Assembly: GCA_037447655.1 (NCBI GenBank)
Contig: JBBHKE010001175.1
Location: 50,255-114,254, forward strand
From: Zygnema cylindricum
Taxonomy: Eukaryota > Streptophyta > Zygnematophyceae > Zygnematales > Zygnemataceae
Direction of reading: 5' to 3'
DNA length: 64,000 bases
Of the stretch, positions 35,138 through 46,597 are shown one piece after another (position 1 is the first letter of the stretch; every line of letters starts with the position of its first letter). Below the pieces are notes generated by a model, which was not told the DNA's origin, searched no databases, and saw only the letters and a program-made list of their open reading frames with translations. The position numbers and the translations under genes were made by a program.

Positions 35138-36889
35138 TACTGAAAATAGCATTAGTAACACTACATTATTGTGCTCCTTATATAATTTTACTAATGGTGA
35201 TTCACAGTGTACTGTTTCCTTTTCTGGTATCGTAATAGTATCTCTTACTGTGATCATTACTGAACAACGGGGTTATGATTCATTACGACCGTATTTTTTA
35301 AAATCTGGAGTTTGAACTAAGCTTCGTATCGACACGCATGCAATGAGACATGCTTTTCCAAAGGACAGGAATTTGCCAGGATCCGGAAGGCCCTTCGTGA
35401 ATATGAAATTTGACGAATCGGATGTCATGATGAGTTGATTCAAGCCACACCGTAGATGGAAATTGGAAACTCTGTTGCCACTTGTCCACGTCTAGCCAGT
35501 ACAGCGACTGTACTTTTGGTTAGACTGGACTTTTGAATACCGTTCAGCCCGCCGCCGGTGCTCCCGTCTAACGGCAGCCTAGAAATTGAAATTGCCGTAC
35601 GGATCTAGATTCGATGTGAATTTGATTATCGTCGGAAAAAATCTAGAACGGCTTAACGGCGTGAAGTAGCCGTCATTTTTATCCTCATGCCAAATAGAAT
35701 TAGTACCATATCATGGACAGTACAAGGACCAATTACAGTTTCTCAAATTATTCGGACCGTCGATGAACTTCAGTCCACTACGTGATGCGTTTTAGAGTCT
35801 CTACTGTACTTATCGTGGTCGACACGCGGGCATTCAACCCCCAAAACAAGTATCGCTTTCCCTGACGGCCGCTGCTCTTCCAGGCCGTCAACGGTAGTCG
35901 GGTCTTTCAGCTTTTCGACCACAAGGCCGTTCTGATTTTGCGGACTGAGGTCACAGTTGAGCCGCGCCGCCCGTCCGACTATTCGTACCAGCCATCGAAC
36001 GGCAACGGGAATAGTCGTCATCTGTGGAAAACAACGGTTAGATGATACTCCGCAATAGGGGCTGACAAGCAGTTGCGTAATGAAATAGCCGTGTGCCGTT
36101 GGGGCGAAGCAGTGTCTATGAAAAGTCTCGTCTGCCGGCCTATGTCTGCAGAAAATGCGACGTTTTTGCTTGAGACTTTAGACTCTTCCAGTTCAATATA
36201 GGAAAGTCCTGTACATCTTAAACTTCAAACACGGAGTCTTTGATGTTCACTTCAGCTCTTTACCCTGTTAAGCCATTTTATGTTATGATATTTTTGATCA
36301 TGGCCGGGTATGATATGTGATAGCTGTCTGTCATTCTGTAGAGTTCGGGAAGAGCATAAACTTCTGAGTTGGAGGTCTAGTCTTGGTTCCGTATCTTGAA
36401 GGTCAACAGGAAAAGGTTTCCTGTGGTGACCTTTCCCGACTGGGGACATTCTTTGTTGTTTTTAATACTGAAATAAGGTGGTTTTTCTTGTACCTTTGTC
36501 CTTATGTGTCGATAGTATTTGATGTACAGCTTTCTCTGTTGACAATTTAAAGGCAAATCTTTATGTCAAACAGTGTATCTGTTCCAGGTTTGAAGCTGTT
36601 TTATTGTAACTGTGGATGATTGCCGTGGTATGGCTGTTGAATCTCATACTTGTGACAAGGATTGTTCGTTTTCTTTATGCGTTATTGTTCACATGGCATG
36701 TGTGTTCGTTTTTTTTTTTTCTCATTCCGCCATCATATATGGTATGTAGTCGTTAGTTATGGGTGGATTGTAGACCGTCCTTTTGTTTTCCTGTCTTCTC
36801 TGTTTGGCATTGTCCCTTGTTGGCGATACTCCTACAAATCAGCTTAACGGTCTATCTTTTACCATTTTGATTCCAGAAATTATCTCAAA
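35138..36889 (+). promoter_or_regulatory. upstream region and 5' UTR of the cellulose synthase gene
   Basis: There is no transposon homology from about 35150 on and no protein-coding frame. A 3' splice-site-like sequence (pyrimidine-rich, then TTCCAG ending at 36876) stands 13 bases before the start codon, suggesting an intron in the 5' UTR; its donor cannot be fixed. No TATA box was assigned. Confidence 0.45.
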
Positions 36890-39800
36890 ATGGATGGCCA
36901 AACTGGCCTTGTAGCCGGGAGTCGAAATCGAAATCAACTGTTGGTTATCCGCAATGAGAATGACAAGGTATATTTAGTAATTTTTTAATCTTGGAGCACT
37001 TTGTCTCCGATCCACTCTTTTCTGGAGTTTTTGTTTATCTCATAATTTTTTCTTTTCTTCTTGGCCTCGGCATACCACTGGAGTTTCCTTTTTACTTTTT
37101 CTCACCTTATGATACTGTTCTTTGGGTCCATGCAGTCACGCAGCTTGCCATCTACAGCCGGTGTTTGTCAAATATGTGGCGATGATGTGGGTCTCACCAT
37201 TGATGGTGATCTCTTCACTGCTTGCAATGAGTGTGGGTATGCCGTCTGCCGCCCATGCTATGAGTACGAGCGTAAAGAAGGGAGCCGGGCATGTCCTCAG
37301 TGCAAGACTGTCTACAAACGCCTGAAAGGTTAGTGTGTTGTATTTTTGTTGTTAGAGATTAGTTTGTCTGCGTTTCACCTGCTATACACTGGTTTCAGAA
37401 GTTCCCACAATTCAGTAGGAAAAATGTATGTGTTGGCTAAGGAAAAGGAGTAAGTTAACTTTTGCCTCTTGCATTTGTATCAGAAAATGTGGCTGTAGAT
37501 TCTTTAAAACCTTAAGTTAAACTCTTATTGGACTGTAACTGAACTGCAGGAAGCCCACGTGTGGAGGCGGATGAGGATGATGACGATGTGGAGGACTTGG
37601 AAGCCGAGTTCGCAGGTGTCCTTCCTGGAAAGGCGCACGAGTCTCATGCACCTGATCAGGACGACAACGACAGTGTTGGTCCCCATCATCATGATCCATA
37701 TGGGCGACATTACGAGTCTTACCGTCCGCAACCTCAGCTTCCGATGCTCACTGATGGGCAGGTTAGTCAGTAGAAAGTGGATAGTTGTTGTCATCTTTCT
37801 TTGACCAGAGGCATTTTGCGCTGTTTCGTTGGTTTGTTGCGGGGTCTGGTTGGCCATACTGTCTCATTCTTGTACCAAGTCTTTTTTTTTTGTGCCACGT
37901 ACAGCACTACGAGACTGGATCAGAGTATGGTGGACAAGGCACTGCTTCAGAATATGGTGGTCAGGGAACCGCCTCCGAGTATGGCAGAGAGACAAACCCC
38001 TCTGAATATGGAGGTCATCAGGCTGCTGCTGCTACCAAGCAGTCAGGTGATGTCTTGTACCTACATGTACATATTTATGGCACAGCTTTCCACAACGTAT
38101 AAAGGCTCCTGGACTTGTCCTAGAATACAGGATTTATGCATCCTTTTGTCATTCCGGGCCATTGATTTCTTGTGTGTCAAATTGGAAAGTCATGGATAGA
38201 GGATAGATTCTGACGGATTGTAGAGTTTTGGTCTGCAGGCTCTGCAGCTAATGCTCGAGCTCTTGACCCTATGAAGGATCCCGGTCAGTATGGATATGGG
38301 AGCATTGCATGGAAGGATCGAGTGGAGGCATGGAAGCAGAGACAGGACAAGATGCAGATGATGATGACTCCTGGAGGAGTGCTTGTGGATGCAAGCAAGG
38401 GAGGGGGTGGTGGTCCAGAGGAACCCTACGTGTCAGGCGGCTCAGGTGATTTACCAATGTAAGTTTTCTTGGACATTAAATCTTGTCAGACTATCCTGCA
38501 AGTTTGATTTTTCATCTTTGTTTTCTACAGGCCTTTGTGCGTTTGCTGAGCGAGCTGTTAGGTTATGGTTGCAGGATGGATGAGTCAAGGCAACCTCTCT
38601 CTCGGAAGGTGGATTTCAGCATGGGGCTCATTCAGCCCTATCGTCTTATCATTGTCATTCGGCTGGTTGTCTTAGCGTTTTTCTTGCGCTACCGAATTCT
38701 CAACCCTGCTCCGTCTTATGCGCTGTGGCTCACCAGTGTCATCTGTGAGATTTGGTTTGCCTTTTCATGGATCCTGGATCAGTTCCCCAAGTGGATGCCA
38801 GTGAACAGGGAGACATACTTGGACAGGCTGGCCCTACGGTTTGAAAAACCAGGAGAGCCAAGTCAGTTGATGCCTGTAGATCTTTTTGTGTCCACTGTGG
38901 ATCCTGATAAAGAACCTCCTATTACAACTGCGAATACTATTTTGAGTATTTTGGCTATGGACTATCCGGTAGACAAGGTTTCCGCCTACTTGTCTGATGA
39001 CGGAGCTGCCATGCTTACTTTTGAAGCTCTCAGCGAAACCAGTGAGTTTGCACGCCGCTGGGTCCCTTTCACGAAGAAATTCGACATTGAGCCTCGAGCC
39101 CCAGAGCACTACTTTAACCAGAAGGTTGACTACTTGAAGGACAAAGTGCAACCAACATTTGTAAAGGAGCGTCGTATTATGAAGGTTTGTGCAATGAGAC
39201 CCTGTTGCCTTTCTTTTACTTCATTATAGGCAGTTTCAAATGTTTGAATATCAAATATTCTGTGATGGTTGGGGATTCTGATGACCTTGTTGCACTCTTT
39301 TGTTTTGCAGAGGGAGTATGAGGAATTCAAGATTCGAATCAACTCACTTGTGGCAAAGTCGAAGAAAGTGCCTGAGGAGGGCTGGACTATGCAAGATGGA
39401 ACTCCATGGCCTGGAAACAACTCTCGTGACCATCCTGGAATGATTCAAGTGTTCCTTGGAGCTAGTGGAGGTACCGATACTGATGGCAATCCTCTTCCTC
39501 GCCTTGTGTATGTGTCTCGTGAGAAGAGGCCTGGATTCAATCATCATAAGAAGGCCGGTGCCATGAACAGTCTGGTAAGTCATTCCGGAAAACTCTATGG
39601 GACTTGATTCTGGATTGGAGCTACCTGTCTCTGAAACTCAGTGCTCAGCAGATCACTTTGGTTTGGAGAATATAATGTTGCTGTGGACCATTTTGTGTTT
39701 GCAGGTGCGTGTCTCTGCTGTGCTTACAAATGCTCCTTATATTCTCAATCTCGATTGTGATCACTACGTCAACAATTCGAAAGCTCTTCGACATGCCATG

Positions 39801-41692
39801 TGCTTCATGATGGATCCCAATGTTGGAAAGAAAACATGCTACGTACAGTTCCCCCAGCGATTCGACGGTATCGATCGCAGTGATCGATATGCTAATCACA
39901 ATACTGTCTTCTTTGATGTAAGTTTGATTGTTTTGTATTCTATATGCTACAGGCTGTAAGCTAAAGTTTTAAAAGTTTTTGCTTTCTTTGTGCAAGCTCC
40001 TGACAAGCTCCTTTCTTTTGTGTGTCTTCAGATCAATTTGCGAGGATTAGATGGTCTTCAAGGTCCAGTGTACGTCGGAACGGGTTGCTGTTTCAGGCGG
40101 CATGCTCTTTATGGCTATGAGCCTGCTAAGAAGGAGAAGAGGAGCTGCTGTGCAATGCTGTGTGGTTGCTGTGGAAAACGGAAGAAGACGGGTGTTAAGC
40201 CTTTGAAAGGAACTGAAGCAGCAAAGCTGAAGCCTGTCAGTGGAAGTGGACCTGCCTTCAATGTGGATGACATGGAAGATAGTAAGTTTCCTTCTTACGT
40301 TTTTTGAAATATTATGATCAGAAAATGTCGATAGTTTTTGTGTTTTTGACTGACAACATAGTTTGGTATGGATTGTGTTTTTGAAGTTTGTGCTGACGAA
40401 ATTTATCCGACGTTTTTTGTATCCTCAGATGACGGAGATGAACACGAGAGTCTGATGGCGTTGAAACAGTTTGAGAAGAAATTTGGACAGTCTCCAGTAT
40501 TTGTACTTTCCACATTCCATGAAGAAGGTGGAGGTGTGTCAAGCTCTAGTCCAGGAAGCACTTTGAAAGAGGCAATTCATGTAATTTCTTGTGGTTACGA
40601 AGATAAGACAGAATGGGGCAAGGAACTCGGCTGGATTTACGGGTCTGTCACTGAGGATATTCTGACAGGTTTCAAGATGCACTGCCGTGGATGGAGAAGT
40701 ATCTATTGCATGCCAAAGAGGCCTGCCTTCAAGGGAAGTGCTCCTATCAATCTTTCGGATCGTCTCCAGCAGGTGTTGCGTTGGGCTCTGGGTTCCGTGG
40801 AAATTTTTCTGAGTAGGCATTGCCCCATCTGGTACGGTTATCAGAGCAACCGTTTGAAGGGTCTTCAACGGTTGGCTTATATCAACACAGTGGTTTATCC
40901 TTTCACTTCCTTCCCTCTTCTGGCGTATTGCACACTGCCAGCTGTTTGTCTCCTCACGAACGAGTTCATTATTCCTTCGGTATGATGCCTCGTTGCCTTT
41001 CTAAGCTTGGATCATTTGTGTCCTGTCTCATTTGCGGCTCAGCTTATACATTGGTCCTTGGTATTTTAATTATGCCTGACATTTTGTGATTTTTTGGGAT
41101 AATGCAGATTGGCTCTATTGATACTCTGTGGTTTATCGCACTATTTATTGCTATTTTTGCCACTGCCTTTTTGGAGATGAGGTGGAGTGGAGTGGGCATG
41201 GAGGAATGGTGGAGAAATGAGCAGTTTTGGGTTATTGGAGGTGTTTCGGCCCATTTGTACGCTGTTTTTCAAGGACTTTTGAAAGTGTTGGCTGGTATTG
41301 ATACCAACTTCACTGTTACAGCCAAAGCTTCTGACGACGATAATGATTATGCAGAGCTATATCTCTTCAAATGGACCTCCCTTCTGATTCCTCCAACAAC
41401 CCTAATTATTATCAATCTCATCGGGGCAGTTGCCGGTGTCGCTAATGCTATAAACAACGGGTATGACCAGTGGGGTCCTCTGTTTGGAAAGCTGTTTTTT
41501 GCCTTCTGGGTGGTGGTCCACCTCTACCCTTTCCTCAAGGGTCTCATGGGACGAGCCAACCGTACCCCCACTCTCATTATTGTGTGGTCTATCCTGCTTG
41601 CTTCCATCTTCTCCCTTCTTTGGGTGAAGATCAATCCTTTTGTGGCAACTACTTCAGGACCCGCCCTCACCCAGTGTGGAATCCGCTGTTAA
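36890..41692 (+). CDS. CesA: cellulose synthase catalytic subunit
   Basis: CesA polymerises UDP-glucose into cellulose at the plasma membrane as part of the rosette complex. Exons: 36890-36967, 37136-37328, 37550-37761, 37905-38046, 38239-38458, 38575-39184, 39311-39574, 39705-39917, 40032-40281, 40429-40979, 41108-41692. All introns are GT-AG and frames join to 1105 residues, near the usual family length. It begins [17 protein letters not shown]. An N-terminal RING-type zinc finger has eight Cys at 37, 40, 56, 59, 64, 67, 79 and 82. Two membrane helices precede the cytosolic catalytic domain (D423, D590-C-D592, T802-E-D804, Q842-V-L-R845-W846). Six helices end it, finishing CGIRC. The plant-conserved region follows exon 6. 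Exon 4 encodes a nine-residue repeat; the class-specific region is short. No disruption is seen. Overlapping frames starting at ATGs inside introns are artefacts. Confidence 0.97.
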
Positions 41693-42300
41693 TTTATTCT
41701 CTTACAAACTGTCCCATATGGCCCTCTAATGAGGGTAGGCTTTGAGTTGTCCGGACAACAGTTTCATATCACAGGCGATACATTGCAGGACTCTCTCGGT
41801 GCTGAATAATATTTGTAATAACAAGTAGCAGCAAGCAAGTTATTGCAAGACTTGACTCAGGAAGACAGATTGGTTTGTCAATTATTTTGTCTGTTCATTT
41901 GTAGGAAAGGCCATAGTAGAATGATGAAGAAAAGGTGTGGATAAAGCTGTGGGCACCTGGGGCTGTCTTCGACTGAAGCCTTGCTGGAGGAGAGCTGCTT
42001 ATTGGTGTGCTGACTTATTTGTCAGCTTTACCAAAGTCTATAGTTTGAGGACAGTGGGATATGCTTTTTTTTTTGTTTGTTTGGGGTATTGCTGTAACAA
42101 TTGGTCAGGCTCTGTGGTTTTGAAGGTTTGTAACTCGTAAGGTAACTCTTATGCAAGAAATTTTTATCTATTCAATGATTTGTGTAAAACAGTTGAATCA
42201 GTTGGGAATGTTGGTGTTGGGAATACTCTTGTGTGGATTTTTGATGGGGAATGCCGTAGTATCAACAGGCTTGTGCTGTTAACAGGTTAGGTGATCTTTT
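41693..42300 (+). other. 3' flank and probable 3' UTR of CesA
   Basis: The stop TAA at 41690 is followed by T-rich sequence without frames. Candidate polyadenylation-type signals are scattered (TGTAATAAC near 41814, TGTAAC near 42092); none can be chosen from sequence alone. Confidence 0.4.
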
Positions 42301-42569
42301 GTTAATCCATAGTTACATGCCCGTTTTTTTTTCATAAACTAATCTGTTTTTTTCTCTAATTTGTCACCTAAAATCTTCCCATCTTCATTCAGTTTATTAA
42401 TACAGAACATGTATTCGTGAAATGTGTGAATTTGGAATGAATGACCAAACGAAATTTTCTCTATAATGCACTGGAAGTATGAATGACTCTCTGTTGAGAT
42501 TATCATGCATGAACATATAAAACCCTTTTGTTTTTGAACTGAGCCCATAGTCGCAAGCATGCTTGTAAT

Positions 42570-42800
42570 GCTACCGCGCATTGTTATTAGTGTCAAAGTT
42601 TAAATAGCGTAAAAAAAAAATAGTGTTATTGATTGTAATTTAGTGCCAGATACGTGGCAGATTTTTGTCCACGTCCTTAAATAGCGTTGCTAATTTAATT
42701 TCAAAATTCATGTACACTAATTGTGGAAAAAATCAAGATTTTAAGTACCCAATTTAGAGTTAATAATACTAATAACGTTACACTGCGTAACTGAGCCCTT
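42570..42800. mobile_element. small MITE-like element
   Basis: The ends are imperfect inverted repeats sharing GTTATTAGT (left ...CGCATTGTTATTAGTGTC; right, inverted, ...TGTAACGTTATTAGTATT). The terminal motif resembles the outer repeats at 10991 and 19665. Target duplication not clear. Confidence 0.45.
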
Positions 42801-44006
42801 GGTCCCAAGCATATCTCTAATGCTAGTAATCGTTAAAGTTTTAGAACTTAGGTAGTCAAATATTTATGAACCAATTTGCATAGGTATGTTTGCGATCTGT
42901 CCTCAAAATTATTCATTGCTTAATGAAATATTTGGAAATAGATACGCAGAACTCTTCACTTACATAATCTCCGAAAAAAATATTTACCTTCCTTCCCTCA
43001 AAGAGGAAGGGAGCACACCACTTAAAGTGTGGGGAGCCTTATGGTGAACCTTCACTCGAGAAAAAGTGAGGTTATTTAGTAGATGCAGTACACATTGTGC
43101 AGTTCTGCACCTTACTAGTATATTTTTTTAATCGAAACATGAGTAGTGGATACCTGCCAGGTATCTCCAAGAATATGGGCGAACAATATTTTGTTTTTTT
43201 CAGAATCGCCATGTCATTATTGCACATCATCCACTATGGATAGCGTCCTTGCGAGGTCACTAGCCACATGCTGGACGTGTACAATTGGCTCACATTAAAA
43301 AGTGTAAATACATCCACGGTGCACACAAAGACAGGCTATGATGTACAAATCATGAGCCTTCCGCCACGGTGGATGTAGACTAATCGAAAGTATCCCTTCA
43401 CGCTATTTTTGTCATCCATTGGTCGTCAAAGTTTGCAGCGCCTTTCTACCATTTCGTTTGAAATTTTAATTTCCATATTCAAGACTCACATTTGGTAGCA
43501 AACTTTTCACGAGTCATTAAGTACTTCGTCGCTATAGATGTTACTCAACTTTCCGTTTGAAGAATCTTATAAGAGTTAAAAATTGAATACTAACCAACGT
43601 GGTTCCAACCAAATACGCCAAAACAAGTGATAGGTAGTTTACTAACTCGACTCTCCGCTTGAAGAAACTTTACGTCGCTATCCAATGCCACTTTATACTA
43701 GATGTTATTGTCGCTAGCCAAGAGTAATGGTGGGGCACCATCAGACTAAAGTAAGGTTGAATACTAAAATACATAAATTTTCATACAAAGCCATACAGTT
43801 GTTTATCTTATTTTTATAAACATGTTGTTTCTCTTTTTTTTATAAACATGTTTACTAAAAATTCGACAAGATTCTCCAAACTTTTGGGTCACATCTTCAA
43901 CTGTGTGATTTTGTGTTTTCGAAGAAAAAGCTCATTCTATCCAGTGGTTGGCTTATGTCCTTAACTGTTTTGAAAGAAGACAATTTTGGTACGCTTGGAA
44001 ATAAAA
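42801..44006. other. intergenic DNA, nothing recognised
   Basis: AT-rich, with short hairpins (for example CCTTCCCTC...GAGGAAGGGAG near 42990-43010). No coding frame, LTR or long inverted repeat identified. Confidence 0.5.
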
Positions 44007-44011
44007 CATAT

Positions 44012-45055
44012 TGTTGAAAAAGAGTATTCTAATTATTGTCCCTTTTGTCTAGCTGCTCTAACGTTAGGAGGAAGGAAGAGAGAGAGAGAGAGAAACCATG
44101 ACGACACCTCGGAAGCCAAAGAGACAAGATAAGAGGAAAGACAACAGTCCTTACCAAAAAAGATGGACTGAGAGTCCTTACCAGCCGTCCAAGTCATCGT
44201 CCCTATCCCCAGTTGATGTAGAAGAATTGTTACAAACATGAGCGCGAATTTGTAGTAAAGAGTTCCCACTGGAAAAAATCATTTAACAGAATGAAACTAC
44301 ATTTTGGACATGGAACGGATTACATATATGAACGCAGAGAAACATTGTGTGCGTCGGACACATGAATGGACGGAAATCAAGACAAACATTTGATCGGACG
44401 GCTCATATTGGAATAGACTACTCGGAATGGTCTTTTTGGCGATTTACGCCAAAAGCACCACGAATTGACACATGGCGGCATCCAACAAGACGTCATGGGA
44501 AAAGCGGACAGAACCATGGCGTCGTTTATACCAGGTGGCAGGCAAAGAGTTGTGCCGTACAATGCCGTACACAAATTATGGTGACTTTTGGCGCGTGCTG
44601 TACCTTATGTATATTTGTACTTTACAGTCCTTTGATTGAAGAGCGTTTAGTAGATTGGGGCAATGAGTAGGTTCTTAAGACTTAGACAGTTTTTAGCAAC
44701 CTATCTCTGTGAGAGCATCTGTATAAAAAGAGTTGTCTTTGATTAGCAATAACTTGGTGCTCAAGTGAGCAAGTTCACTTACTGCTCAGGTGAGCAAACT
44801 CAATGATTGTTTTTGAGTCAAACTCAAGGGAGTCTTGTCTTCACATGGGTGAAGAAGTTAGGAAGTGGTAAAACTCAATGATTGTTTTTGAGTCAAACTC
44901 AAGGGAGTCTTGTCTTCACATGGGTGAAGAAGTTAGGAAGTGTTGCTTACCACAGTGATAACACTTGGGTTGAATATCTTGATCTCAAAGGGTTATCCTA
45001 TAGATAGTTATCAAGCTATGCACTTTGTGGAGACAATGGAGCCCACAAAGTTTCA
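44012..45055 (+). repeat. 5' LTR of degraded Copia element
   Basis: 1044 bp. It has a TATA box (TGTATAAAAAGAG near 44730) after a CTCTGTGAGAG motif. A 72-bp segment (44796-44867) is tandemly repeated at 44871-44942; the 3' LTR has only one such unit. It lacks the tRNA-like module present in the other Copia LTRs. Confidence 0.9.
44796..44942 (+). repeat. 72-bp tandem duplication in 5' LTR only
   Basis: Two identical 72-bp copies separated by GTA, beginning AAACTCAATGATTG. Being absent from the 3' LTR, it arose after insertion; perfect identity suggests a recent event in an otherwise old element. Confidence 0.92.
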
Positions 45056-45574
45056 CGTTATGGGCTTAACACCTATGGTGCCCACCTTTGATGGCTCAGG
45101 CTTTATCTACATTGAAATGATGATGGAAGGGACACTCTTTAAAAAACATCTATGGGGCATTGTGTCGGGACATATCTGATGTCAACCGTCGGGCTTTGGA
45201 GGATCTCGGTTCTCTAGTTCATCCATGGTTACAAAAGCCACAGCAAGGATCACAGACGAGGAGGTTACGAGGAGGTTGAAGACAGGGAGACAATTACTAT
45301 GGAAGGCAAGCAAGTGGCAAAAGGGAAAGAAACAACGCAGGACACACTAATGACTAGAGGATTGCCACCAGCAAACAAGACGGAGGAGAATGTCAATGAA
45401 AAATAGGAATACATAGTGGCAAAACACTTCATAATCGAAGTGTGACAAATGCTATCCCACTTCCCTTCATGGAATTGCAAAAATCAGCCGACATAGATCT
45501 CTAATCAACACCTGTAATATTGGAACTCTAGAGCAGCAGATGCTAGCATATCAACAAACTACAGCCTCCACTTG

Positions 45575-45610
45575 TTTTTTAGGGTTTTTTAGGGTTTTTT
45601 AGGGTTTTTT
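45575..45610 (+). repeat. TTTTTTAGGG decamer repeat
   Basis: Three full TTTTTTAGGG units plus TTTTTT in the gag region of the degraded Copia. It resembles an expanded plant telomere motif (TTTAGGG) but is short and imperfect as such. Confidence 0.85.
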
Positions 45611-46485
45611 CATGAATGCCATTTTTTTCATGTTTTGTTTGTTCAATTAGCTTGTGCAGGCAGTCTCCAAATAGAGAGGAAGAGAGTTAAAACCTTCATA
45701 ATGAAAATTCCAACAGAATATGAAAATATTTTTTTCATGTTTTGTTTGTCGAATTAGCTTGTGCAGACAGTCCCCAAGACCTAAGATATACTAATTGGAA
45801 CTGGAATGTCAGAGTATAATTGATTTTAGTTTGTGAAAATACTTTATAGCTGCGAATGTGATTAATGTTGGATTAATTCTAGTTTGTAAAAATAGTTTAT
45901 AGTTGCGAATGTGAGCTATTGTGCAGGCATTAGCAGCAGAAACAAATTGGAGGAAGCCTGATAGAAAAGAAAACCTATACTAGAACTTTGGAAGAAAAAG
46001 AAAAGGAGGTGGGCAACCCAATGGGCATGAGAGGGGAGCCCCAAGAGCAATGGTATGCCATTTTTGCAAGAAGCTATGACATTATATGGCTGATTGCACA
46101 CGATTAACGGGATTAATAATTAAAGTTGGACAGGTGAACAATAGCCAACGAGGAAAGAAAAATGCCCTCCTCACTCAGGTGGATAGAGATGAAAGGGATT
46201 ATGAAAGAACGGACACAGATGAGGAGGAGATGGAGGAGCTACTTCTCAATGTAAAGTTCAAAAAATGAGATAACCAACAAGAGATATTGAGGAAGCATAA
46301 ATGTGCTTTCGGAGGAATGAGAGAGACAACAGAGCAAGCCATCCTCCCTCACAGTTGGATTATTAACACGTGTTTCATTGCACTTGTGTAAAGACAAGAG
46401 ATGGTTCACTAAAATGAGAAAGTTTCCCTTGATAGAGATAGAGTATGGGGATGGAAGGAGAGTAAACACTAGTCTGGTAGGATCA

Positions 46486-46597
46486 ATGGTTCAGAAATGT
46501 TAGTAGATTAAAACGTTTCTACAGTAACCCTGTAAAATATGTTATATGGATTAATGGTTCAGAAAGTGTTAGTAGATTAAAACGTTTCTACAGTAAC
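46486..46597 (+). repeat. 68-bp tandem duplication in Copia remnant
   Basis: ATGGTTCAGAAA...GTTTCTACAGTAAC occurs at 46486 and again from 46554, inside the ruined protease-integrase connector. Confidence 0.8.

Noticed and set aside
38483-39229. Upstream ATG at 38483 as a CesA start or exon start
   Set aside because: It is within intron 5; the family sequence resumes at the acceptor before 38575, and splicing there gives the canonical MDE-QPLSRK region.
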